Shown here: piece by piece, positions 36,634-45,065 of the stretch | Position numbering within the stretch: position 1 is the first letter of the stretch | How the letters are laid out: each line of letters begins with the position of its first letter | Origin: Jannaschia seohaensis | Lineage (GTDB): Bacteria > Pseudomonadota > Alphaproteobacteria > Rhodobacterales > Rhodobacteraceae | DNA: 64,000 nt | Direction: 5' to 3' | Assembly: GCF_900116765.1 (NCBI RefSeq) | Contig: NZ_UETC01000003.1 | Location: 124,001 to 188,000 of the forward strand | Notes under the pieces: generated by a model | What the model was told of the DNA's origin: nothing | Databases searched by the model: none | Seen by the model: the letters and a program-made list of their open reading frames with translations, nothing else | Program-made: the position numbers and the translations under genes

Positions 36634-37250
36634 GTTGAGCGATGAGGAGCGGGTCGCGTTCAAGGCTGCCCTGGACGTGGCGCGGTTTGGGACGGGCCGT
36701 CCGCTGCGCGATGAAAGGACGGTCGCCGAGGGGGCTCGTCAGGCGACTACGGAACGATGCGAAATGGCGCACCCTCCCGGATCGCTTTGGCCCGTCGTGG
36801 CGAGCGTCGAAGCTGCGCATCCGATGGTCGAAGGTAGGGCGATGGGCGCGGGCGTTCGAAGGCCTTTGGGATGGCGGCGCAGGGTCCGAACCCGAGGAGG
36901 TCTGCATGGACCGCAGCGACATCCGGCTCCCTTACAAGGCGGCCAGCGGAAGGGGGCACTCGCCTGAACGCGCTTGGCCGCTCGCGCGGCTGCTACGGTT
37001 GCATGGCGGTGGCCGCTTCCGACCGGCCGGGACGGATGCTCTCCCATCCGCTCGATGCCCGGCCGGGCGGTCAAGCTGCGCGCGGCGCCAGAGCGACGTG
37101 TGGCGGTGAGGGGCTTGGGGCGTGGCAATGCCATTGTCGGCGATCGGGGCTCCTCCTCGCAGCGCTGGTGGAGGGCCATCCGGGCGGCGGTCGCCCTCGC
37201 CGTCCTCCCCGCGCAGTCGACGCACCGCGACGCCCCCGGTCATGAGCGTC
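36634..37250 (+). pseudogene. Degraded IS5-family transposase
   Basis: Consecutive pieces in different frames follow the order of an IS5-type DDE transposase. LSDEERVAFKAALD with GRPLRDERTVAEG comes first (about 36640-36730). Then KWRTLPDRFGPSWRASKLRI, SKVGRWARAFEGLW and SEPEEVCMDRSDIRL (about 36750-36935), NALGRSRG near 36965, and GNAIVGDRGSSSQRWWRAIR near 37125-37185. At least three frameshifts separate them, and no terminal inverted repeats or target duplication were seen. It is an old, inactive insertion. Confidence 0.6.
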
Positions 37251-37877
37251 TATCGCCCGATTGGGTCGGACGTCCTCCTGGGGGCGGCCTGAGGTGGGGC
37301 GAGAGCGCCGCGCCTCGCCGGTGGCGGTCTCCAACGCACCGGTGACGGCGGCCTGTTCGACGGTCGCGCCAGGACCGGCTGCGATCGGAGCGCGCCCGTC
37401 CCTTGGGGGCAGCGCCTTCCGGTCCATCCGAGGCGTGCCCGCGCCGCCATAGACCGAGAGACCGTACTCTGAATTTATCAGAACCCGGCGGTGGCGTTCC
37501 AACTGCCAGATCCCGCGGATCTTGACCGGGCGACAGCCGAGGACGCCGAACGCAAGCGCTGATTGGGTCAATAGCGCGGGAAAACGAGAGGGCATCGGTC
37601 GCTCCCGCGTGGGCAGAGGGTGATGCGCGTCCGAGCTCGCTCCGCCATGGGCGGGCCGTCGGCGGTCGCATCGGGTTGGCGTGAGGAGCCGAAGGCCCCG
37701 GTCGGCGCGGGACCGGTCTTGGTCCGACATCGCGCCCTGGCCGGGCACGTCATGGGTGTCGTCGCTTATGGACTGCATGGCTTGCGTCAAGCCGAGCTGG
37801 GGAAAGAAAGGCGTAGCTCTGAACGCGGGTAGCAATATCGACGGTTCCGACGACGAACGGGCGGCGCGGCGCCGCCG
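37251..37877. other. Gene-free stretch after the transposase ruin
   Basis: No frame shows recognisable motifs. It may be the far end of the decayed insertion or older degraded sequence. Together with 36039-36374 it makes 36.0-37.9 kb the longest interval without an intact gene. Confidence 0.45.
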
Positions 37878-38402
37878 TCATCTGGCCGGATCCCAGGGCC
37901 GGACGTCGCGGCCATCGCCGTAGTGGAGGACGGTGAAGCCTTCCTCCGCCGTGGGTGGCGTGAAGTGGCGGTTGAATTCATGGAACTGGGCGTCGCTAAC
38001 CGTGAAAGGGTGCGCGCCCAAGGCGTTGCGGGCGCGCAGCCGGGCAAGACATGCGTCGTCCGACATGTCCAGAAAATGCAGTCTGTGAGCCACGCCGGGC
38101 GTCGCCGCCAGCGTCCTCAGCCATCGGCGCTGGCCCGGCGTGTTCGCGGCGAAGTCGAGGACGACGGACAGGCCCGTCTCCAGCAGCGCCGCCACATGCG
38201 GCTGCATAACGCGCCGAAGCTTGCCGCTGCATCTCACATAGTCGTCGAGAGACTGAAGCGCGTCTGCGAAGAGGGCGTCGAGCCATGCGTCCTCCGAGAT
38301 GAGGACGGCTCCAGGGGCCGCGCCGAGTTGGGCCGCCAGCGTCGACTTGCCCGAGGCGATCTTGCCGCAGAGGATGTGCAGCACTGGCTGTGCGTTCGGC
38401 AT
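37878..38402 (-). CDS. P-loop kinase-like ATP-binding protein (AAA/zeta-toxin-like fold)
   Basis: 174 residues. Walker A is CGKIASGKSTLAAQL, followed by LISEDAWLDALF and, later, VVLDFAANTPGQRRWL and a lid-like DACLARLRARN. This is the layout of small nucleotide or sugar kinases of the zeta-toxin/gluconate-kinase type. The substrate is unknown. No antitoxin-like partner is adjacent, so a toxin-antitoxin role is not supported. Confidence 0.82.
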   Translation of the reverse strand: MPNAQPVLHILCGKIASGKSTLAAQLGAAPGAVLISEDAWLDALFADALQSLDDYVRCSGKLRRVMQPHVAALLETGLSVVLDFAANTPGQRRWLRTLAATPGVAHRLHFLDMSDDACLARLRARNALGAHPFTVSDAQFHEFNRHFTPPTAEEGFTVLHYGDGRDVRPWDPAR

Positions 38403-39037
38403 CGATGCGCTCTCCTGTCATTCGCCGGACCTGTCGCCGGCCCGTGTCGTCTCTGGGGCACCTTTCGGCGGCTTGGACAAGACCCGCGATCCTGTCGCCC
38501 GGATGGCGCGGGGCACCCCAGCGACGGGAGGGATCCCGCGGCCCGTGGCGCGACCGCGCCTGTCGCGGAACGGTCGGGGCGGGGGCTCTCATGTCCGCGC
38601 AGGGTTCCGGCGCGCCTCCAGCCATGTCGATCGGCGGCGCCAACATCGGGTCCGATCGTGAAGGCAACCGCGCCCGCGCGGCACCGGCCGCAGCCGGCGG
38701 CGGTCGAGCACATACGAATGCACGACCATCACCGCGTCATGCAGGGTGCCTCTATCCCCGGTCGAGACAGGCCGCCCGCCTTTCCCTTCGCGTCGTCTTC
38801 CGTCAGCCGCTTTTCCGGTCCGGGCGTTCTGCCTCACCGAAATCCTGTTTTTCCTGAACGACTTGGCCCTGGCCGGCTCGCTTGGGGTCGAGCTGATCGC
38901 TGCGCTCGGACGTGCCAGCCCGGTGCTCTTGTCGGTGGGGCGCGCGCAGCTCGCCTCCGCTCGCGCGCGGGCTTGCGCTTCCCGAAGCAAAGGGCGGATC
39001 GCGGCGGGCGACCGGCCACGACGGGACGGGAGGTCTA
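38403..39037. other. Gene-free stretch
   Basis: 635 bases between two minus-strand genes without a convincing coding frame. It should contain the promoter of the kinase gene at its left end. No repeats or hairpins stood out. Confidence 0.4.
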
Positions 39038-40438
39038 TCACCCGCGCCCAGGTCCAAGCGCCATCGCGGCGAGTCCGGTGCCCGCCAGAGCAGACGCGGC
39101 CCCGAGCCAGGGCCAGAGCCCGGGCAGGATCGAGAACAGGAAAAGATAGTCTTGCCACAGCGCCCAGAGCGGCCAGAGGACAAGCGGAAGCGCCACCCCG
39201 CCGGACAGCATCCGCAGGAGGAGGGCGCGCCGCCGGTTGCCGCGATAGGCGCGCCAGAGGCCGAGCGCGGCCACGGCGAGGCCCAACGCGATGGCCCCCT
39301 GCGCCGCCCGCTCGGCCCAGAGCACGCGCGCCATGCCGACGGGGGCGACGCCGAGGCGCTCGGACCATTCCCGCAGGATCGCGGCGAAGAGCGGCCAGGC
39401 CCGTTGGCTGTTCGACAGGATCACGATGCCGTCGCCGGTGTCCGGCACGAGATGCAGATGGCTCATCCAGCCGTAGCCTTGCCCGCCATGCCAGACCGCC
39501 CTCCGCCCGTCCGAGAGACGCTCGGTGAAATGGCCCAGCCCATAGCCCTCGGCGGCGAAGCCGAAGAGGCCGCCGACCGCGACCTCGCTCCGGTGCAGAC
39601 GGGCCACGTCATCGGGCGACAGCACCTGCTGGTCCGCACCCGCCATCCCGGCGACTGCGAAGCGCGCGATATCGGCGGCGGTCGCATGCAGCCCGCCCGA
39701 GGCGCGCCCCGGATAGACATAGGGCGCGACGGGCTGCTCGTGCAGGTCATGGCCCACGGGGATCGGCTTGCCGGTCCAGTCGAAACTGGCCTGCGCCATG
39801 CCGAGCGGTTCCAGAACCTCGCGCGACAACAGCGCGGCGAAATCCTCGCCCGTGGCGTCCTCTATGACGAGCTCCAGTAGGCTGTAGCCGGTGTCCGAAT
39901 AGGAAAACCCCGCGCCGGGCGGGGCGATCAGGGCGACATCCTCCGCGACATGGCCGGGCAGGTCCGGCCGCTCCGCGCCCGGCGGAAAGCGGGCGGCGAA
40001 ATCGCCGAGACCGAGACCGGCGCTGTGGCTCAGCAGCGCGCGCGGCGTGATCGCCGCCGCGTCGCCCGGCGGCGTCCAGCGGGTCAGGTATCCGCCGATC
40101 GGCGCATCGAGATCCAGCCGCCCGGTCTCCGCCAGCCGCATCGCGCCCCAGGCGGTCACGGGCTTGGAGATCGACTCGACGCGGAAGAGCGCGTCCGTGG
40201 TCATCGGCCGGCCCGTCGCCGGATCGGCCATGCCGAAAGCGCCCGTCCAGACCGGCGCGCCGTCCTCGATCAGTACGACCACCGCGCCCGCCACACCGTC
40301 CGACGCCATCCGGCCCGTGATCGTGGCACCGAGCGCCTCGCCAGCGGCCACTCCCTCCGGGTCCGCCGACACGGCTTGGGTCAACGCGGCGAAGATCGTC
40401 ACTGCCTGACAAACGCAGCGCGGGGCGCGCGGCCTCAT
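39038..40438 (-). CDS. Serine hydrolase, beta-lactamase/class C fold, with C-terminal membrane segments
   Basis: 466 residues. A short signal-like N-terminus ends near AVSA. The SxxK catalytic motif is in FRVESISKPVTAWGAM and the YxN-equivalent in FSYSDTGYSLLELVIED; HGGQGYGWMSH is the third-motif region. From ~365 on there are three or so hydrophobic helices, so the catalytic domain probably faces the periplasm while anchored. Members act as esterases, peptidases or amidases. It overlaps the oxidoreductase gene by four bases. Confidence 0.9.
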   Translation of the reverse strand: MRPRAPRCVCQAVTIFAALTQAVSADPEGVAAGEALGATITGRMASDGVAGAVVVLIEDGAPVWTGAFGMADPATGRPMTTDALFRVESISKPVTAWGAMRLAETGRLDLDAPIGGYLTRWTPPGDAAAITPRALLSHSAGLGLGDFAARFPPGAERPDLPGHVAEDVALIAPPGAGFSYSDTGYSLLELVIEDATGEDFAALLSREVLEPLGMAQASFDWTGKPIPVGHDLHEQPVAPYVYPGRASGGLHATAADIARFAVAGMAGADQQVLSPDDVARLHRSEVAVGGLFGFAAEGYGLGHFTERLSDGRRAVWHGGQGYGWMSHLHLVPDTGDGIVILSNSQRAWPLFAAILREWSERLGVAPVGMARVLWAERAAQGAIALGLAVAALGLWRAYRGNRRRALLLRMLSGGVALPLVLWPLWALWQDYLFLFSILPGLWPWLGAASALAGTGLAAMALGPGRG

Positions 40439-41445
40439 GCCTCCGAGACCCGGAGCACCAGCTTGCCCGTGACCGTGCCTGCCTCGATCCGCCTATGCGC
40501 CTCCCGCACCGCGCTCAGCGGCAGCACCTCGGCCACGACCGGCGCGATCCGGCCCTCGGCCAGCAGCCCGAACAGCGCGCCCAGATCGGCCCGGAACCAC
40601 TCGGGATGTGCTCGTCGCATGGCCCCGATCGAGTAGAACGCAGTGGCGTGGCCGTTGGGCAGCCAGTCCCAGATTTTCAGCTTCACGAAATCCAGGGGGA
40701 TCGTGCCGCCGCGCCCCAGCACCTCGTTCTGGAAGCCGAAGGCCACGAGCATCCCGCCCGGTTTTAGCACATGAAGCGAGCGGGAGAGGCTGTCGCCGCC
40801 CAGCGGGTCGAAGACCGCATCGACCCCGTCTCCCGTCGCGGCCCGGATCACCCCCTCGGGCGCATCCGCGTCCAGCGGCGTGGCGCCAAGGCTGCGGATC
40901 ACGTCATGCTTGGCCGCGACATCGCTGCCGAAGGCCGCGATCCCGGCATCGCGCGCCAGTTGCAGCATCGCCGTCCCGACGGCGCCCCCGGCCCCGTGGA
41001 TCAGCAGGCTCTGGCCTGCGGTCAGCTTCGCCACCCGGTGCAGCATCTGATAAGGCGTGACGCCCGACAGGATGATGCCGAGCGCATCCACATCCGTGAG
41101 GCCCTCCGGCACGGGCGTCAGCCGGTCCTCGGGCAGGCAGAGATACTCGGAATAGGCCCCGATGGTCGTCAGATCCGCCACCCTGTCGCCCAGGGCGAAA
41201 CGGGAGGCCTCCGGTCCGAGCGCATCCACGACCCCGACCATGTCGTAGCCGAGAACGAAGGGCGGCTTTTCGGTCACGTCTGGATACATGCCCTTGCGGA
41301 TCATGACATCGGTGAAGGCGGCGCTGGTCACACGCACCCGGACACGCACTTCGCCCGGCCCGGGTGTGGGGGGATCGGTGCGCGTGACAAGCTCAAGACC
41401 TTCGGGGCCGCCGAAGGCTGTCAGTCTGACCTGGGTCCAGGGCAT
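40435..41445 (-). CDS. MDR-superfamily NADPH-dependent oxidoreductase (quinone reductase-like)
   Basis: 336 residues. GroES-like N-domain with VTSAAFTDVMIRKGMYPD and PFVLGYDMVGVVDALGPEA, then a Rossmann domain with LLIHGAGGAVGTAMLQLARD. The structural zinc cysteines of alcohol dehydrogenases are absent, so it is a zeta-crystallin/quinone-reductase-type enzyme. It overlaps the downstream hydrolase by four bases and starts two bases after the upstream hydrolase stop, so all three are one operon. Confidence 0.9.
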   Translation of the reverse strand: MPWTQVRLTAFGGPEGLELVTRTDPPTPGPGEVRVRVRVTSAAFTDVMIRKGMYPDVTEKPPFVLGYDMVGVVDALGPEASRFALGDRVADLTTIGAYSEYLCLPEDRLTPVPEGLTDVDALGIILSGVTPYQMLHRVAKLTAGQSLLIHGAGGAVGTAMLQLARDAGIAAFGSDVAAKHDVIRSLGATPLDADAPEGVIRAATGDGVDAVFDPLGGDSLSRSLHVLKPGGMLVAFGFQNEVLGRGGTIPLDFVKLKIWDWLPNGHATAFYSIGAMRRAHPEWFRADLGALFGLLAEGRIAPVVAEVLPLSAVREAHRRIEAGTVTGKLVLRVSEA

Positions 41446-41447
41446 CC

Positions 41448-42605
41448 TTATCTCCGTTCGTTCTTCAGGGTGATGGCGAGATCCGCAAGCGCGGCCTCCA
41501 GGGCGGGCACGAGGTCGCTCGCGTCATCCGCGATCCCGATATCGCTGTTGATCTGGAACGCGACGCTCACGCCGTGCGCCGCGTAGTGGCGCAGGCTGGA
41601 GACATAGCCCGGGATCCAGCCGCCATGGCCATAGACAGGCCCGCGCGGCGTATCGGCATAGATCGCGACGCCCGCGCCATAGCGGATGCCGGGCGCGTCC
41701 GGGTCCACGGCGACGCCGTCGATCAACCGGTCGAGATAGGGGCCCGGCATCGCCGCGCCGCCAAAGAGCAGATGGCCCCAGCGCGCCAGATCGGCGGAGG
41801 TCGAGGCAAAGCCGCCGCCGGCGGCTTCCACCGCCGGGTTCCAGAGCAGGTGCCCCTCCACATCGCTGGTGCGCGCGGGCAGACCGAAGCGATTGGCGGG
41901 GTCGGTATAGCCGACCGCGAGGCCGGGCAGGTCGGGGCGGTCCGAAGGGAAGGTGGCGCCCAGCGCGAGCGGACCCAGCAGGCGGGTGCGCACGGCGTCG
42001 TGCCAGCCCTCGCCCGTCACCTCCTCGATGACGAGGCCCAGCAGGACATAGCCCGTGTCGCTATAGGCCCAGCCGCGTCCGGCCTCGAAGAGCGGCGCCC
42101 GCCTGGCCACGAAGGCCAGGAGCCGCTCGGCGTCGAAGGCGCTGCCGTCCCCCGTCAGCCGGGCCCAGCTCTCCTGGAACTCCCGGAGATGCACATAGTC
42201 CGGTATCCCGGAGGTGTGATGCAAAAGCTGGCCGAGGGTGAGGCTGTCGGCGTTCGGCAGCGTCCCGAACCAGGGGCGATCCCCGAGATGGGCCGACAAG
42301 AGATCGTCGCGCGAGAGCCGGCCCTCGTCCTCCAGCGCCAGCAGGGTGGCGGCGACGAAGCTCTTGCCGATGCTGGCCGCCAGCATCGGTGTCTCCGGCG
42401 TCATGGCGCGCCCCGCTTCGACATCGGCAAAGCCCGCGGCCCCGGAGATCACCGCGCCGTCCGGCAGGACGAGGGCCGCTGTCACGCCCGGGATGCCATA
42501 TCGCTCCAGGACATCGCGCAACGCGCGGGCAAGCCGATCCTCCTGTGCCGTCGCGGGCGCCACGAGGCTCGCCGTCGCCAGGGCGAGGAAAGACCGCCGG
42601 CGCAT
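41448..42605 (-). CDS. Serine hydrolase, beta-lactamase family, exported
   Basis: 385 residues. The N-terminus MRRRSFLALATASLVAPATA is a Tat signal (RRRSFLAL) with a likely cleavage after ATA. The catalytic SxxK is AASIGKSFVAATLLAL, the Tyr motif GWAYSDTGYVLLGLVIEE, and GHGGWIPGY the third motif. It is a class C beta-lactamase-fold esterase or peptidase acting in the periplasm. It lies four bases after the CPBP gene and two bases before the oxidoreductase gene. Confidence 0.92.
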   Translation of the reverse strand: MRRRSFLALATASLVAPATAQEDRLARALRDVLERYGIPGVTAALVLPDGAVISGAAGFADVEAGRAMTPETPMLAASIGKSFVAATLLALEDEGRLSRDDLLSAHLGDRPWFGTLPNADSLTLGQLLHHTSGIPDYVHLREFQESWARLTGDGSAFDAERLLAFVARRAPLFEAGRGWAYSDTGYVLLGLVIEEVTGEGWHDAVRTRLLGPLALGATFPSDRPDLPGLAVGYTDPANRFGLPARTSDVEGHLLWNPAVEAAGGGFASTSADLARWGHLLFGGAAMPGPYLDRLIDGVAVDPDAPGIRYGAGVAIYADTPRGPVYGHGGWIPGYVSSLRHYAAHGVSVAFQINSDIGIADDASDLVPALEAALADLAITLKNERR

Positions 42606-42609
42606 CGCC

Positions 42610-43464
42610 TTACTCCGCGGGCTGCGGTGCAGGGCCGGACGCCGTCGGGAGAACCTCCGTTATGGCGCCTGCGCGGGTGAACATCGTGGCGCGGTTCCAC
42701 CAGACGATGACCCCGGCCACCGCCACCAGGATCCATGTGTCCCAAGGCTGGGCGTCGGCCCAGAACGGGTTGATCAGCTGCCAGTGGAACAGCATCGGCC
42801 AAAGCAGGCTGCCCCGCGCGCTGTTGAAGATCGGCGTGACCAGCACCGCGAGCGTCACGTTGCCCACGAAGAAGGGCAGGAAGTTCCAGTCCGCGAAGAC
42901 CACGCCCGCGAGAAAGAAGGCGGGCAGGTGCCAGGTTCCCCAGGTCGCGCCGATGAGAACGCCCGCCCAGATCGGCGCCATATGGCGTTGCAGAAGGGGC
43001 TGCATGACGCCGCGCCAGCCGAACTCTTCCACCGGGCCGAGAAAGAGCATCATGAAGAGAACGGCCACGACCGGCCCCGCGCCCTCGGGCGGCAGCGGGG
43101 CCAGCATCGGCCCGCCCTTGAGCAGCGATCCCGCGACGAAGACCAGGGGCAAGGCGAGCAGGATGAACGCCGCCCAGCCCCAGGATCCGCGCCAGAGGAA
43201 GAGGCGCGACAGGAAAGCCCGGAGACCCGACGCTCCGGCATAGCGGAAGACGATCAGGAACGCGGCGATGGCGGGCGCCCAGGTCGCGAGAAAGAAGAAC
43301 GGGTGCGATCCGCTGATCTCGCCGAAGAGGCTGGCCGCCTTGTCCGGCGCCAGGATGTAGATCCCGATCAGGCCCCAGGTGATCAGGAACGTCGCTCCGA
43401 GAAACAGGGCGAGCGCCGAACTCGGAATCGCCATCGAGGAGGAGGTGTTCGACTTCGCTGCCAT
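42610..43464 (-). CDS. CPBP family intramembrane metalloprotease-like protein
   Basis: 284 residues from ATG 43464; starts at 43497 or in-frame further upstream are possible. About eight hydrophobic helices. The Abi/CPBP motifs are present: GPVEEFGWRGVMQPLL (EExxxR) and ATWGTWHLPAFF (the histidine motif). Such proteins are prenyl-protease relatives that cleave or bind membrane peptides; the bacterial roles are mostly unknown. First gene of the hydrolase operon. Confidence 0.88.
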   Translation of the reverse strand: MAAKSNTSSSMAIPSSALALFLGATFLITWGLIGIYILAPDKAASLFGEISGSHPFFFLATWAPAIAAFLIVFRYAGASGLRAFLSRLFLWRGSWGWAAFILLALPLVFVAGSLLKGGPMLAPLPPEGAGPVVAVLFMMLFLGPVEEFGWRGVMQPLLQRHMAPIWAGVLIGATWGTWHLPAFFLAGVVFADWNFLPFFVGNVTLAVLVTPIFNSARGSLLWPMLFHWQLINPFWADAQPWDTWILVAVAGVIVWWNRATMFTRAGAITEVLPTASGPAPQPAE

Positions 43465-43742
43465 GGCTGGATCCGCCGGGTAAGGGAGAGGTCGCATCCC
43501 CGGTAACGAGCCCCCCGGACCGTTGCCGTGACCTGGATCAAGCGAACGGCGCATGGAGCCGCTTTCGTGGAGTGCGCCTGTGGCGCAGGGCCCGTGTGAG
43601 CCGAGGGCCGGCAGGTTCGAGGGGACGTCGGTTCGGGGTTCGGTGGGGGAGGTCGGCGTCCGCCCCGCGCGATCGGCGTGAGAGCGCCACGCGCGCCCGC
43701 CGCCTGCGCAGGCTTGTCGGCTGCGGGCTGGCTGCCGGGCGG

Positions 43743-44510
43743 TCAGTTCGCCCGGGACAGCAACCGGTCGGCGCCGCCCGCCAGCTGCTCGGGATGGCCG
43801 GACTCATCGACGAGCACGAAGGAGGACCGGCCGCGCTCGAACATGGCGATGGTGCGGCCCTGATACTCGAAGGCCGTGGGCGGGTCCTCGGCATCCTCCG
43901 GGCTGCGGGCCACGACCAGCAGCAGGAGCCGTCCCAGATCCGGCGCGTCGGCGACGATGGCGACGGCCGGGCGGTCGGGGGTCGCGACGATCTGAACGTC
44001 GCGCAGCGTCCAATCCTCCGGCAGCTGCGGCAGGTCGATGCCGAGCGCCGCGACGATCTCCTGTGGGTCCAAATCCGCGCTTTCGGGCTGCGACACCATC
44101 CAATGCCGAAGCTCCAGCGCGGCTTGGGCGTCGAGCGCGGCCTCGACCAGCGGGGGGGCGGTGGCGGGGCCGGCCGCTTGCCAGAGGACATGGCCGGTCC
44201 AGCCGAGCGCGACCAGAGCGGCCGCTGCCGCGATGGGCGCGACGCGGTGCAGCAGGCGCTGGGCGCGCAGCCGATCCTGCAAGCGGCGGGCCTCTGTCAC
44301 GAGCCGTGTCGGCGCGGGGGTCTCTGCCTCGGACAGGGCGCGCCGCAACGCGGCGGCGTTTCGCGCGTCGGCCAGCAGGTCGGATGTCCGCTCCGGGTGC
44401 TCCGCCAGATAATCGGCGACGGCGAGGCTGCGATCGGCGTCCAGCCGCCCTTGGAACATCGCCAGAAGATCCGCCTCCAACTCCGGATCGGGGTCAGTTC
44501 TGTCGTGCAT
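43743..44510 (-). CDS. Anti-sigma factor-like membrane protein
   Basis: 255 residues from ATG 44510. The N-terminal ~85 residues are soluble and helical (LEADLLAMFQGRLDADRSL), as in anti-sigma domains, but lack the zinc HxxxCxxC motif. One membrane helix follows (IAAAAALVALGWTGHVLWQ), then a C-terminal extracytoplasmic domain to the end (RTIAMFERGRSSFVLVDE). Its start lies inside the 3' end of the ECF sigma gene (17-base overlap), supporting the pairing. Confidence 0.85.
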   Translation of the reverse strand: MHDRTDPDPELEADLLAMFQGRLDADRSLAVADYLAEHPERTSDLLADARNAAALRRALSEAETPAPTRLVTEARRLQDRLRAQRLLHRVAPIAAAAALVALGWTGHVLWQAAGPATAPPLVEAALDAQAALELRHWMVSQPESADLDPQEIVAALGIDLPQLPEDWTLRDVQIVATPDRPAVAIVADAPDLGRLLLLVVARSPEDAEDPPTAFEYQGRTIAMFERGRSSFVLVDESGHPEQLAGGADRLLSRAN

Positions 44511-45036
44511 TGTGTCCTCCGACGATGCGGAAAGGCCTCGCGGGCTTTGTCTCAGCTCCGCCATCCTCGAAGGCGCGCAGGGCCGCCCGCGCCCGACCGA
44601 CGCGGGACATGACCGTGCCCGGCGGAACGTCGAGAACCTGCGCCGCCTCAACCGGTCCGAGCCCCTCCAAAGCAACCAGGTGCAACGCTTCGCGCTGCTC
44701 GGCGCTGAGCGACAGGAAGGCGACGCGCAATTGCGCCAGCCGCGCCGCATTCTCCCCGGACGGGGCGACGAAGGGGGGCCGCGACTCGGCCCAGGCCCGT
44801 TCCCGCGCCTGCGCCGCCCGCGCGCTGCGATGGCCGTCGATGAAGAGATTGTGCAGGATCGCCATTAGCCAGACCCGCGGATCCGCGCCGTCGCGGAAGC
44901 TGGCCCGCCGTTCCTGTGCGCGAACGAAGGTAGCCTGCACCAGATCGTCGGCCGCCTCGGCATCCCGCGTCAGCACGAGGGCATAGCGCCGCAGCGCGTC
45001 GAGCTGTCCGACGATGTCGAGCGTGTCACGGGCCAT
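44494..45036 (-). CDS. ECF-type RNA polymerase sigma factor
   Basis: 180 residues. Region 2 contains LRRYALVLTRDAEAADDLVQ and WLMAILHNLFIDGHRS; region 4 contains LSAEQREALHLVALEGLGPV and VPPGTVMSRVGRARAALR. Co-encoded with its likely membrane anti-sigma factor. Targets are unknown; the adjacent oxygenase and cupin genes upstream are candidates by position. Confidence 0.93.
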   Translation of the reverse strand: MARDTLDIVGQLDALRRYALVLTRDAEAADDLVQATFVRAQERRASFRDGADPRVWLMAILHNLFIDGHRSARAAQARERAWAESRPPFVAPSGENAARLAQLRVAFLSLSAEQREALHLVALEGLGPVEAAQVLDVPPGTVMSRVGRARAALRAFEDGGAETKPARPFRIVGGHNARQN

Positions 45037-45065
45037 GGCGGCTCACCTCTCGTCCGACGGGCGGG

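Noticed and set aside
37878-38402. Zeta-toxin-like kinase as part of a toxin-antitoxin pair
   Set aside because: No small antitoxin-like gene adjoins it; the fold alone is shared by many metabolic kinases.
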